The translations under genes were made by a program, and so were the position numbers. DNA of 64,000 nt from assembly GCA_973895155.1 (NCBI GenBank), contig OZ316893.1:17732001-17796000 (forward strand), written 5' to 3'. The notes beneath the pieces were generated by a model. The model worked only from the letters and a program-made list of their open reading frames with translations. It was not told the DNA's origin and ran no database searches. This stretch comes from Marsupella aquatica (lineage: Eukaryota; Marchantiophyta). How positions within the stretch are numbered: position 1 is the first letter of the stretch; each line of letters starts with the position of its first letter. This document shows positions 21,867 to 32,800 of this stretch, piece after piece.

Positions 21867-24800
21867 TGTGATGCCTAGATAGGAATCACTCGGCCGGTTA
21901 AGTGGGTAAAGCAGGAAGGCACCCTAGGAACACCTTAGTATAGTGACAAAACAAGGAAAATATAAACAATTAGGGGCAACCATGGAACCCGGGCAGAGGC
22001 CGGAGGTAAGGCTAAGGGTGAAAACCCAATTAGGGTTAGGGCGCGTTAAGCGTCGGCGGCTAGGAAGGATCAACGGGAAGAAGGACCGGCAGAGGAGAGG
22101 GGTAAGGAGCGCTTGCAGGAGATGGTGGCTCATTTGCGAGCACGAACTAGGCAGACGACTACGGGAGGCCAACTACTGTCAGCTGCTTAGGCAAGCACTC
22201 GGGGAGAGAGTAGATACCGACGATCAACCTAAGGAGGGTATGAGCAACATCAATCAAGCGGCACATTTCTGGGGATGCCTGTTCGAACGGGCAACTGAGT
22301 ACATCAAGACTTACGAGGACGAGGAGTCAGAAAGGGCAGCTCGAGAACGGCAGGAGCTCGCTCGATTGTGGGAGCTGCAGAAGACGGCTTTCTTAGGAGG
22401 CGAACTCATCAAGGACGAGTTCCTGTGGACGCCTACTTCCAATCAACTCGACGATCTTCTGTTTTGCAAAGACAGCATCGTCGGCATCCGAGAGGCCATC
22501 AAGAACTGCAACGACATACACTGGGAATTAAAGGGTAGCACGGAAAGGTGGACCCAGGCAACGGTGCTAGGAGAAACCTCCACGGCAGCAGAGATGAAGA
22601 GGAAGGGAGCCGTCAACGATGAAGCCACCCCGGCAAAAAGAACAAGGTCGGCGGCACCAAAGAAGCCAGCCGAGCAGCAGAGCAGGAGGCAGGGAGAAGC
22701 CGAAGAGGAGGAGGTCGATCCCATCAAGGCCATTCCAACCAGGGATGACACCTGGAAGGGCTGGGCGGCAACCCTACCGGTGGAGGTGCAACTACATTTT
22801 GCACGGGAGGAGGATGCATGCTTTACGGCCATGCAGACCAAGAAGTACCAAGGCTTCATGGCCGGATCCGGCTTGGAGGCCTTTGTAAGATTACCATGGC
22901 TGAAGCCGGAGGTACCGGAGTCAGACCTATTAGAATTCGTGGGGTCATGGGAACCCGAGACCAATTGCACGAGGATATATGGGAAGGATTTCTATCTTAC
23001 TCCCAAGGTAATTGCCGAAGTGTTTGGCCTGCCGATAGGCAATAAGACCAAAGTTGATACCAGGAAGACCTTGCCTGACAAGGAGTTCCGGTCGTTCCCC
23101 GGGCCATCAACGAAGAATGGCTTCTTCCGGAACACCTGCACCAACCCGCACATAGGAGAGATGATCGACTTCTTGCGGGTGACCATGCATTGTAACTTAC
23201 CGAGGGCAGAGATCGGCAAGGCACAGGTCTATCTGGCAGAAAGGCCAGACCCAAGCCGGGACTACAACGGGTACCTCCTCAACCAATTGAAGAAGATCTT
23301 AAAGGAGGAGCAGCAGGTAATCGGCATGGGGAGCGTGTCGCGGCTTGGCTATCACATGCCGCTGTTGTGCCGGTATGCCAGAAGTCAGACTTTTGCCCCG
23401 GTACTTCCCCTGCAGGTAAGGGCACCCGAGGAAGCTCCAACGCCGAGGCCGTTGGCTGAGAAGCCTCAACCACCTGTTAGTCCTACGATCGAGCAGGTGT
23501 TTAGGCCCAGGAAGGAAGACTTGCCAATGCAGCAACCAGGCATGCAGAGTCTGCTGAAACTACTGGAGAAAGAAAAGAAATCGGCATCGGCAACAACAAC
23601 GGCAACGGCAACAATGCAGGACACTACTACAGAGGTAGGCCTACACCGGCTCACAAGAGAAAACCCCTTTGCTGGAGACAAGGAGAGAATCAGGCCGGAA
23701 TCCAAGCCAGGTGTTCGAATGTACGTGGGAACCTCAAGCTCCGAATCTGAGGCAGAATTGCCTGAAGCTCCTACCGACGAAGAGGAGAGGGAGAAGCCGG
23801 ACGTCCAAGAGGTAGAGGAGGCAGTGGAGGACTGCAGCCATGATAATTCCGGCTATGGGTCGGACCATCACGTTCCAGGAGTAAGGACCTGTGGCCGGTT
23901 TGTCCCCACACTTCCAAGGGTAGTGCGAGGGGACCCCAACCAGCAGAGTAGCCCTGAGTCTCCCCCACCAGATGTTGCTCCCCCGAGCTTCGACGGCATA
24001 AAACAGACGGTGCAGGAATTTCAGGAGCGAATCAAGCAGGAGGAAGAGGCCGCCCTGGCTAAGGAAAAGGATTTACCAGGAGGAGATTGGCCGGAGGACA
24101 TCAGGCGGCTAGCCGAAAAAGGAAGCAAACCTCTAGCCACGATTGAAGAGATCCGTAGGACGGCTTGGGAGCAGAGGCCACGATGGGCGATGCCGATCAC
24201 TTCTACTTACTCCACCTACGCTAAGAATAGAGCCATGGAGTATGGTGAGATGTGTGGGGAACTTGCGCTCGGCATCTTTGGAGAGGAGTTGGAGATAGGA
24301 CCCTTTTTCCATAGGGAGCAGTTGGAGAAGCACCAATTAGAAGAAGCGGTGGCTTTAGAGAGAAGCAAGAAGGACGAGGTCATTCGGCGGCTTAGGAGGA
24401 TGGGAGCCGAGATTGAAGATCTAAGGGCGGCCAAGAAAGCCCAAGATGAACTGCGGATTAAACGACATGAGCTGAACATCATGCAGGGGCAGTTGGACAC
24501 CGCGCAGGCTGATAATCAGAATATCAAGGATAAACTGACTCAGACGCAGGAAGAGTTGGCCGACACGATCAAAGAGAGGGAGAAGTGGAAGCAAGAACTA
24601 AAGAATACAGAGGAGGCCCACATAACAGCCAACAGCCGGGCCATGGCGGAGACCCAAAGAAAGGAATGGGCGTTGAAAGGGGAGCTCAAGAAAATCCGCG
24701 GAGCCCTTGAGCAGAAGGAGGTCGAGTTAGGGAAATCCTATCAAGGGATTATGGCGCTGCAGCAGGAGCTTGCGTCCCTGACGGCCAGCTTCAAGGCCGA

Positions 24801-25877
24801 CCTAAGGGAGAAGGACGAGATGCTCGAACAGACTTACGCCAAGATGAACCAGATGGAGTCTGTCATCATTGCAGAGCTCGACAAGGAGCTAAGAGCAACC
24901 CAGGAGGAGAGGGCTACCTTGAAGAAGGAATTGGAGGAAGCCCACAGGGAGCAGGAGGAGGCCAAAAACGAGCTGGAGGGGGCACGTAAGGACCTGGATG
25001 AAACCCAAGAGGAGTTGGAGGAAATCACGAGGAAGATGGAGAACCTACAGCGGCGGGCCGACAACCAAACAGAGCGGCTGAAGAAACAAGCCGCAGTATT
25101 TAAATGCTTAGCTGCAGCAGGTCCATCTCCCGTTGGGACAAACCAGTTACCAGGGGTGGTAATTGCCGAAGGACAAGCCGCGTCAACTGCACCAGTGCCG
25201 GAAGTAAGTGGGAAGGGGAAGGGACCAGCTGCCGAGCCACCAACGAAGAAGAAGCGGAAACCTCCAGGGTCAAGGAGTAATACGACTTCACAGGCCGTGG
25301 TGATCAAGGAGGTAGACCCAGCACCGACCCCAGACAGGGTCACGGCTAAGGATCCAACTACCCTAGGGGAAGGGGAGGCCGAAGCCGTGGGAGTGGCTGA
25401 GGCCGAAGCCGTGGGTATTGCCGAGGCCGGTGTCGAGGTTGAAGCCGAAGGTGGACCCAGTCAGGCCGATGGAGAGTTGACTCGGTCAAGGGCAGGTAAT
25501 CTGTCAGTAGGCGGGCCAACGGCAGTGGCTGAGGAGGAAGTGTTGGGGGCGTCCATTGAGGATCCACCACCGGTGTCGTGACGGTGCAAGGGCGCCGTTC
25601 CTTTTAGGGAGGGCGGACGTGGAGGGAGGAGGCGTGAGTGGGCAGGGCGGGCGCGGATCTCCACGTTTAGGATTAGGATCAGAACCAGGAGCGGCCCTGA
25701 CACTTAGCTTAGTGGGATTGCGGTCCCACTGGTAGGAGCAACACTTGTGCTCCTGCCTTGCTGTACATAGGTAGATTCGGGCAAGTAGATTACTGTCAGG
25801 TAGATTAGGCTTACGATGCAAAGAATGGCGGATCCACTACCAGGATAAGTACCTGGGCAGCGGGGAGCTCAGGGCCT
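21867..25877 (+). mobile_element. TGTGATGCC element, copy A (probable LTR, 3' end unresolved)
   Basis: The sequence changes from TNP2 coding to TGTGATGCCTAGATAGG at 21867. A second, inverted copy (41481-44224) starts with the same TGTGATGCC, has a leader of similar length, and then encodes the same protein, so this is a true element terminus. TG at the end, insertion inside a gene, and about 4 kb of sequence before the next element resemble the LTR with internal gene seen at 25878-29862. The 3' end is not clear: the gypsy element starts at 25878, and a candidate end (CACTACACA, then CCTCC against ACTCC on the left) lies beyond it at 40802. Confidence 0.55.
21982..25581 (+). CDS. Large coiled-coil protein of TGTGATGCC element
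   Basis: An open frame of about 1200 codons. I start at the ATG at 21982 because similarity to the inverted copy extends upstream of the next good ATG (22240); the frame itself is open from 21943. Numbering from 21943: residues 305-495 form a globular region (FYLTPKVIAEVFGLPIGNK, RSFPGPSTKNGFFRN, YNGYLLNQLKKIL, GSVSRLGYHMPLLCRYAR), resembling the plant-transposon/mobile-domain type. Residues 500-690 are a proline- and acid-rich linker, 790-1055 an almost unbroken coiled coil, 1101-1107 an NLS-like TKKKRKP, and the end is Ala/Glu/Val-rich. No RT, integrase or transposase motifs. It is probably nuclear and self-associating; function unknown. Confidence 0.7.
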   Translation: MEPGQRPEVRLRVKTQLGLGRVKRRRLGRINGKKDRQRRGVRSACRRWWLICEHELGRRLREANYCQLLRQALGERVDTDDQPKEGMSNINQAAHFWGCLFERATEYIKTYEDEESERAARERQELARLWELQKTAFLGGELIKDEFLWTPTSNQLDDLLFCKDSIVGIREAIKNCNDIHWELKGSTERWTQATVLGETSTAAEMKRKGAVNDEATPAKRTRSAAPKKPAEQQSRRQGEAEEEEVDPIKAIPTRDDTWKGWAATLPVEVQLHFAREEDACFTAMQTKKYQGFMAGSGLEAFVRLPWLKPEVPESDLLEFVGSWEPETNCTRIYGKDFYLTPKVIAEVFGLPIGNKTKVDTRKTLPDKEFRSFPGPSTKNGFFRNTCTNPHIGEMIDFLRVTMHCNLPRAEIGKAQVYLAERPDPSRDYNGYLLNQLKKILKEEQQVIGMGSVSRLGYHMPLLCRYARSQTFAPVLPLQVRAPEEAPTPRPLAEKPQPPVSPTIEQVFRPRKEDLPMQQPGMQSLLKLLEKEKKSASATTTATATMQDTTTEVGLHRLTRENPFAGDKERIRPESKPGVRMYVGTSSSESEAELPEAPTDEEEREKPDVQEVEEAVEDCSHDNSGYGSDHHVPGVRTCGRFVPTLPRVVRGDPNQQSSPESPPPDVAPPSFDGIKQTVQEFQERIKQEEEAALAKEKDLPGGDWPEDIRRLAEKGSKPLATIEEIRRTAWEQRPRWAMPITSTYSTYAKNRAMEYGEMCGELALGIFGEELEIGPFFHREQLEKHQLEEAVALERSKKDEVIRRLRRMGAEIEDLRAAKKAQDELRIKRHELNIMQGQLDTAQADNQNIKDKLTQTQEELADTIKEREKWKQELKNTEEAHITANSRAMAETQRKEWALKGELKKIRGALEQKEVELGKSYQGIMALQQELASLTASFKADLREKDEMLEQTYAKMNQMESVIIAELDKELRATQEERATLKKELEEAHREQEEAKNELEGARKDLDETQEELEEITRKMENLQRRADNQTERLKKQAAVFKCLAAAGPSPVGTNQLPGVVIAEGQAASTAPVPEVSGKGKGPAAEPPTKKKRKPPGSRSNTTSQAVVIKEVDPAPTPDRVTAKDPTTLGEGEAEAVGVAEAEAVGIAEAGVEVEAEGGPSQADGELTRSRAGNLSVGGPTAVAEEEVLGASIEDPPPVS

Positions 25878-28800
25878 TGTCACTTGCCTCTCCAACGGTT
25901 AATACGTGCAAACCGCACTTTTCTTCGCTTAAACCGTTGGTATCGTATTACGGGGTCGTGGAGGGACGCTATTTGGATTCTTTTCACACCAGGATGAGTA
26001 TTTTGGTTTCCGCTCCCGGAAATGTAGGTTTTGATCAAGTCTACCGACTACCCTCACCCCACAGCTTTTGATCAAGTCCTGCCGACTACCCCACTACACC
26101 TTCACTCGGAGTCACCCAAAGAGTGCTGTCACCACCCCTACTCACAAGGCCGACTCAAACCAAGCAAGTTTCTTCAAATCATAGAACGGGAGAACACAAT
26201 TCGGAAAGCGAAAAAGGGAGAAGGAACACACAACAAAAGCCCATCAAGTCAAATGTACAGATCCATATCTCTTGGGAAAAACGATACACATTGCATGAGT
26301 AACCCGGCCTCCTGCCGTCTACTCAACTCCTGCCTCTCCGGACAATGAGTATGGCTCCCCCTCACTACTCTGAACACGCTTTCAAACTCCTCAGGCTCCA
26401 CTCTATCCCTCCTTGCTAACTTCACACTGAGTCCCCCTAACTACTTCGGGGCTATCCCCCTAAATACTGAAAAATCACACCAAAGCACCCCTCACAGGGT
26501 CACAACGGTGGCGGCTACCCTAGCGGCGCCGCTAAAACCTTGCACTAAGAGAAATCCTTAAACTGAAGAGGAGCATGCGGCACACACATGCTGCTAAAAC
26601 CCTAAACCCAAAACAAGGGGGCCGACGGTGCCTTCGACGGCGCCCCAACAGTACACGTGAACCCTGAAAGTGAGAGGCACCCCAAAATGGCCGAAACTAG
26701 GTGCCCTTCCAAGTGCACACCTGAGCTCACCCCTGGATAGCTCTTCTTTTCCTGCTTCCGAATCACTAAGTCGCTCCCTCAACGGACTTCAGACGCCTGA
26801 GTTATGGCCGTTTCCGTACCGCAAAAACATAAGTTCTCCAGGCCATAACTTGCTCATCCTGGCTCCGTTTGAGGAGCGCCGCCTCTTGTTGGAATCAGCT
26901 CCGCGAGCTCATCCCAACAAGCCCATGAGTGACCCCCCACTAAAATGTTGGAAATCTGGAGGCCGTACACCCACGTCCGTACGCCTATCTAATCCTCCTC
27001 TTCTTCTTCGCTCTCGGTGCCCGGACTTGTGCCCCGTGAGTGGTCCTCCTCCTCATCACTCACGGGAGTGAGTGCCACCGTACTTTTCTTCTTCTTCGAC
27101 GGAGTACTCTTAGTGCTGCTGCTCCCGCGCTTCCTCAAAGCAGCCAAGGCCTGCCACGCCTTGATGTACCCCTCACCAATTGTGTCCTTCCAGAGGGTAG
27201 CCTCTTCTCCGGACCGCAACTCCAACGGTAGAACTTGCCCCGTGGCCATGGGAGTCCCGGGGGTGACAGACCTGGGTGGCATCCCCGTACTGACCTGAGC
27301 CTCCCGTAACGATTTCCGTACCTCCCGGAGCTTCTTCTCCAAGCTCTTACTCTTCTCCTGACTCTTCTTGGCTCCATCCAACAAGGGTCCATACTTCCCA
27401 CTAACCTCCTTCACCACCATCTCGATAGCTTGGGAGATCACATCCGGGGAAAGTGTGGAGCCAGGTGTGCCGGGACTCTTCCGTTTCCCTAGACTCAGGG
27501 CCTCACTTCTCTTCGCTCGTGTCTCAAAGGCTGCCACCTGACTCCGTAGTGCTCCCACCTGGTTCCTCCACTCCATCACTTCTCCAGAATTTTGCTTCTC
27601 TTTGGCCAATGCTTGCCTCAACGCTCCTACTTCTTCTGCTTCCTTGGCCTTGGTGGACAAAGCTCCCTTCAAGTTGGTGATCTCTACGTGAGCTGCATTG
27701 ATGTGCCTGACCTTCTCATGAATGGTCTGCTCCTTGGTCTTGATCACCTCCTTCAGTGACAGGATGCTCTGCTCTAACGTCTCTACTTTGACTGTGGCGT
27801 GCTTGAGAGACTCCCTCAATGCGTGGACTAGCTTGAGTCCCTCGTGGACTCCCTCTCTGAAATCCCGTAGCTCTGCCAAGTAAACATCCGGAATGTTGTA
27901 TTCCAGAGGCTGTTTCGGATCTCCCACGAGTGATTCAAGCCACTCCAATGTGCAATCATCCTCCTGGTTCTCTTCTTCTCTATTATCCTCCCCACCAGCA
28001 GACAATGATTCCTCCGTGAGCTTCCCTAAAACGGTAGTGGCAATACTCCGGATCTCCGTGGTGAGAGATGATCCCGTGTCTTCATGCCCCGGAGAACCAA
28101 TCAACCCTTCTGCCCTGGCCAATACAAATGACCCCATCAAATGTACAGCCCCACCTGGTTTCACACTCCCGGGCTCAGCGGCCAATAGCTTCTTCAATCC
28201 GTAGCACCACCATCCGTACACATGGGCTGGGTAGTTCTTGATGTCCATAGCTACCACGAAATGCTCCTCATTCAGCACTCCGGATTGCACGTTGCCAAGA
28301 ACCCGTTGATGCACCTTGGCCAGGAAGCCCTTATACTCAACATCCTTGACAGCAGAAAGAGGGATGGCGGTGGTGGAGGTAGGATTGGTCACCCAAGTGG
28401 CCACCATTTTCAACGTGAGTTCTCCCCTGATATTCCGAGGTGTGAATGAGAATTTCTGATTCTCAAGAAACAATAGCTTAGCCAACTCCACATGGGGCAC
28501 TACACGTTTGAGACATTCAAAGTAGATTCCCTCCGTTCGGAACTCCATCCCGGCCTCAATGTCCCAGCTCTTCCCTGAAGGGATGGTAATCTCCACCTTC
28601 ATGAATTCTGTAAGCCCGGTGGCTTGGAAAATGTTCCGACAATCCTCCATCACCTTGGTGGAGGTCTTGGGATAAATTCGACGAAAAATCTTCCTACCCA
28701 CCGGTGAGGAACCCGCTGCCAATCCCGTGCTCATCATAACTTCTCTCTCTTCCCTTTCCCGTGTAATCCGAGTCTCCACGTAGTCACGGTAAGCAGCCTT

Positions 28801-29862
28801 GTATCTCCGAATGCGTGACGCACTAAACTCTGGTTGATCTAGCATCCATGCATCCCGAAATCAATTTCTCAATCACCAATCCCGTCACCCGTGGCAATGT
28901 CAATTCCCTGGCCCGAAACAGCCCCCGTAGCCCGATCACTTAAATTCTCTCAATTTCCCGTCACTACTCCGTGCGGCCGCCACTAATGCCTGGAAGAATG
29001 ACGCCAGCAAGCCCCACTAATCCACCATGAAAGAGAGAGCTTCAAAAATAATTAGAATCTGGAGAGAGCTTCCGGCAAGAGAGAGAAGAACCCCGTTTTT
29101 GCTTTCGGCAATGAGAGGGTCGTGCAAAAGGAAGAGGGAAAGAAAAAGGAAGGAAAAAAAAATAGAACCGAAAAAACTCCTGGCGCCTTCGCCATGCGCC
29201 CCGGCCCATTTCTCGGGCCTTACCCTTGCGTCCTCCTGCGCGCGGCCCTATGCAGGGCGCGCGGCCATTCCTCCCGGCTCGCGGGAGGCCCTTTAACTCC
29301 CCCCCGCTCGCGTGATCCTCCCAGCTCGCGGGAGGCCCTTTAACTCCCCCCCCCCCGCTCGCTTGCGCTCCTTCAGCTCGCGGAGCCTCATTAATTGCCC
29401 GGGCACGCAGCCCTATGGGCTCGCGAGGCAGCCCCTTCAGCTCGCGGAGCCCCATTAATCGCCCGGGCACGCAGCCCTATGGGCTCGCGAGGCAGCCCCT
29501 CTTTCTCTCGGACGGCCACTAATGGGACTCGCCCTCCTGAGGAGGGATTTATTTAAAAAAAAACCCCCCCCTCTCCTGACTTTGCAATGGGGGTCTCAAC
29601 AATAGCTCTTGAAGCAAAACGGTAAGTCCTATGGGGCTGGTCCTGGCTAGTTTCAAGGTCCCAAAATATTTGCCCACTTAGGTCGCCGCAAATCTTAGAA
29701 CTATTATGAGAGAAAGAATATAAAGTCACCTGGGGCATCATCAACCTATAATGACGGAATTAACTAAAAATTAAAAAATGGCTTATTTACATTGACTATT
29801 AACAAGGTATCGGCCTTTGCAACCAGTTATGTGTGACTTCCCGTGACGGGGTACCCGTCACA
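25878..29862 (-). repeat. 3' LTR of the gypsy element (3985 bp) with internal gene
   Basis: Sense (minus-strand) start TGTGACGGGTACCCC, end GCAAGTGACA. Contains one full 47-bp repeat unit, two 64-bp GC-rich repeats (29372-29499), an AT-rich TTTAAATAAAT box (about 29547-29557), a polypyrimidine-rich leader and the 618-codon gene 1017 bp from the LTR start. The 1111 bp after the gene are non-coding and hold a telobox-like AAACCCTAAACCC (about 26598-26610). Confidence 0.92.
26989..28845 (-). CDS. LTR-encoded 618-aa coiled-coil protein (3' LTR copy)
   Basis: Complete frame, ATG to TAG, wholly inside the LTR and sense to Gag-Pol. Residues 1-65 are basic (SRIRRYKAAYRDYVETR). Residues 75-260 form a globular part with YGWWCYGLKKLL (210-221) and GGAVHLMGSF (231-240), matching in order YNGYLLNQLKKIL and GSVSRLG of the 1212-codon protein. 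A coiled coil covers about 320-450 and 487-520. Basic patches lie at GKRKS (453-457) and SKKKKS (583-588), and the C-terminus is acidic (SEEEEED). No nuclease, polymerase or protease motif. Two tiny overlapping reading frames start at ATGs 8 and 4 bases upstream. Function unknown; a structural or nuclear accessory role is a guess. Confidence 0.88.
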   Translation of the reverse strand: MLDQPEFSASRIRRYKAAYRDYVETRITREREEREVMMSTGLAAGSSPVGRKIFRRIYPKTSTKVMEDCRNIFQATGLTEFMKVEITIPSGKSWDIEAGMEFRTEGIYFECLKRVVPHVELAKLLFLENQKFSFTPRNIRGELTLKMVATWVTNPTSTTAIPLSAVKDVEYKGFLAKVHQRVLGNVQSGVLNEEHFVVAMDIKNYPAHVYGWWCYGLKKLLAAEPGSVKPGGAVHLMGSFVLARAEGLIGSPGHEDTGSSLTTEIRSIATTVLGKLTEESLSAGGEDNREEENQEDDCTLEWLESLVGDPKQPLEYNIPDVYLAELRDFREGVHEGLKLVHALRESLKHATVKVETLEQSILSLKEVIKTKEQTIHEKVRHINAAHVEITNLKGALSTKAKEAEEVGALRQALAKEKQNSGEVMEWRNQVGALRSQVAAFETRAKRSEALSLGKRKSPGTPGSTLSPDVISQAIEMVVKEVSGKYGPLLDGAKKSQEKSKSLEKKLREVRKSLREAQVSTGMPPRSVTPGTPMATGQVLPLELRSGEEATLWKDTIGEGYIKAWQALAALRKRGSSSTKSTPSKKKKSTVALTPVSDEEEDHSRGTSPGTESEEEEED

Positions 29863-32800
29863 TAGCTCCTCTCTTAATTGCGAAGCGCCCCCGCGAGCAC
29901 CATACTCTTCCTCCGTGTAGTACTTCTTTAGGCGCTCTTGATTGATCCGTGTGTTGAGTAGTTGCCCCTCCAATGTCTTGAGTTGAACCGAGCCGTTGGA
30001 GTAGACGGCATCCACTACGTAGGGTCCCATCCACCGTGTATGCAACTTCCCGGGGAAATGCATGAAGCGGCTATCGTAGAGGAGCACCAAATCTCCCTCC
30101 TCAATGGACACACGACGGAGACGGGAATCGTAATGTGACTTGCGTTTGCCTTGCTCCTGCTCCGTATGTGTCAAAGCCTCTTCTCGTGTCTCCGTGAGTT
30201 GCTCCAACTGTTGGATCCGTGAAGCGACACTTTCTTCTGCCCCTTCCCTTTCCCGTGTTAGGATTCGAATGGTTGGAACCTCAAATTCCACCGGCACAAG
30301 AGAGTGTTGTCCAAACACAAGGAAATAGGGGCTGTGGCCCGTGGTAGTCTTGTGAGCCAGGTTGTAAGCGTAAGTGGCAGCCAACAACTTCAAATCCCAA
30401 TCGGTCTTGTGAGCGGATACCGTTTTGTTGAGGATCTTGCCCATGATCCCGTTGGCTCTCTCAGTGAGCCCGTTGGCTCGAGGGTGGTACGGAGTGGTCT
30501 TCCTATGTGAGATCAAGTAGTTCTCCGTCAAACGTTCAATCGTATGATTGAGGAAGTGAGTACCCCTGTCACTTACCAACTCCAATGGTGGACCAAATCG
30601 TGTAAAAATCTGCTCATACAAAAAACGTGCCGTGGTGTTGGCATCATCCTTGGCAGTAGCTCGGGCCTCCACCCACTTGGTGGCATAGTCCGTTGCAAGA
30701 ATGATGTAGCGCTTCCTCCCTCTTCGTGTGATGGGAGTGAAAGGGCCAATGAAGTCCACCCCCCACTTCTCAAAGGGTGCAAGAGGAAGTATGGGCACCA
30801 ATGGGTGTCGTGAGGAGGGCCCTGGTTTGCCTTGACGCTGGCACGGATCACATCGCTGGATGTACCGGTGTACATCCCGAAAGAGAGTTGGCCACCAATA
30901 TCCAGCATCTAGTATTTTCCTTGCGGTGGTCTCCCGTGCAAAGTGGCCACCAGCTTCCTCCTCATGTAATGCTGCCATGACTGTACGTATCTCCGCTTCC
31001 TCCAAACAACGACGAAGTCGGCCATCCATGCCGTACTTGTGAAGTACTCCCTTCACAAGCAAGTAGGGACCTGTCTTACGCAAAAACACTGCTGCTCTCT
31101 CCGGGCCCAAACGTGAGGGAACTCTAGCCGTGCGGAGAAATTCCAAAATTTCTCCATACCAAGTAGTGGCCTCTGTATTCACGCTGAACACTTCCTCATC
31201 CGGGAACCGATCATCAATCTCCTGGGAGTCAGATGCTCCCTCAATACGGGAGAAGAAGTCTGCATTGCTATGACTCTTCCCCGATCTTACTCTCACCTCA
31301 TAGTTGAACTCTTGTAGCAACAAAACCCAACGTGCAATTCTCCCGGACAGATCTGGCTTGTTGACCATGTATTTCAAGCTGTTGTGATCCGTGTGGAACA
31401 CAACCTTGTACCCCAACAAATAATGACGATACTTCTTACAAGCGTAGATGATACCAAGTGCCTCCCTATCGGTGGGTGAGTAGTTTTTCTCTGCCGGGGC
31501 CAACTGCCTACTGGCAAAGTAGATGGGATGGTCTCTTCCATCATCATCTAACTGACTCAAAACGGCACCGATGCAAAATCCTGATACGTCTACGTAAACA
31601 TGGAATTCCTTATTCCAATTGGGCGTAATGAGCACGGGGGCCTCTAGCAATCGTTTCTTCAATTCATCAAAAGCAGCCTGACGGGAAGGAGTAGGTTCAA
31701 ACTCACTTCCTTTTTTCAACATGGAAGTGAGTGGCATGGCTACCTTGGCAAAGTCTTTGATGAAGCGTCGGTAGTAGCCAACACACCCCAAGAACCCTCT
31801 CACTTCCTTCACATTCTTGGGAAATGAGACTGCTACCCACACGGCGACCTTCTCACGATCAACTTCAATCCCTCGTGCAGACACTTTGTGGCCCAATAGG
31901 ATTCCCTCCTCAATTCCAAAGAAACATTTCTCCGGATGCAGCTTCAGGCAAGTCTCCCGGCACCGCTGAAAAGTCAACCGTAAGTGTTCCGGATGCTTGA
32001 CTCGTTTGCCGTAGACAGCAAAGTCATCAATAAAGATCTCCAAGAACCTGCGTAAAAAGTCATGAAATATATTCATCATGAGCCGTTGGAACATGCCAGG
32101 GGCATTGCACAACCCAAAAGGCATTCTCCGGAATGCAAAAATCCCCCACTCTGTTGTGAAAGCCGTCTTGAGTTGGTCCTCCTCCCGTATCCAGATTTGG
32201 TTGTACCCAGAGTAGCCATCCAAGAAGCTGTATATCTCCCAACCTGCTACCATGTCCAACACGATATCCGTGAACGGTAGCGGGTAGTGATCCTTCTTGG
32301 TCGCATCATTCAACTTTCGAAAATCTTGGCACACCCGTATTTTCACCTTCCCGTCTGGCCCCTTTTTCTTGGGCACGATTACGATGGGTGACACCCACTC
32401 ACTATGCATGACCGGATAAATGAATCCTGCATCCAACAAACGGTCAATCTCCTCCTTCACCATGAGTGAGTATTTGGGGTTGAGGCGGTATTGGCGTTGC
32501 CTCACAGGTCGTGCTCCTGACATCAGGTCAATGCTGTGCTCACCAAACTCAGGTGGCACTCCTTTCAAATCTTGGTGGCTCCACGCAAATACGTCTTGGT
32601 ACTCTTTCAACAATTCCTGAATCGTGCGTTGCTCCGTAGCATCCAACTTACTACCAATGTTGAGTGTCTTGCCCTCACCCACTTCCACCTTTGTGTACTG
32701 CTCCGGCCTGATCACGTCCAACTTGTTGCGTGTCTCCTCATCAAAGGTTTCTTCCAACCGTGCGAGCCTCATCCCTCCATACACCGGTGCATCACTCTCC

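Noticed and set aside
21943-21981. GTG start of the 1212-codon frame
   Set aside because: Plant nuclear genes normally start at ATG; the first in-frame ATG is at 21982. I kept 21943 only as the origin for residue numbering.
26670-28449. Plus-strand open frames within the LTRs (for example 26670-27071, 27893-28204) and their repeats in the other LTR copies
   Set aside because: Antisense or out-of-frame shadows of the 618-codon gene and its non-coding flank, with no motif or plausible composition.
29581-29760. The conserved LTR start region as a tRNA or small RNA gene
   Set aside because: No cloverleaf or internal promoter boxes; simply the conserved outer LTR sequence present in all three copies.
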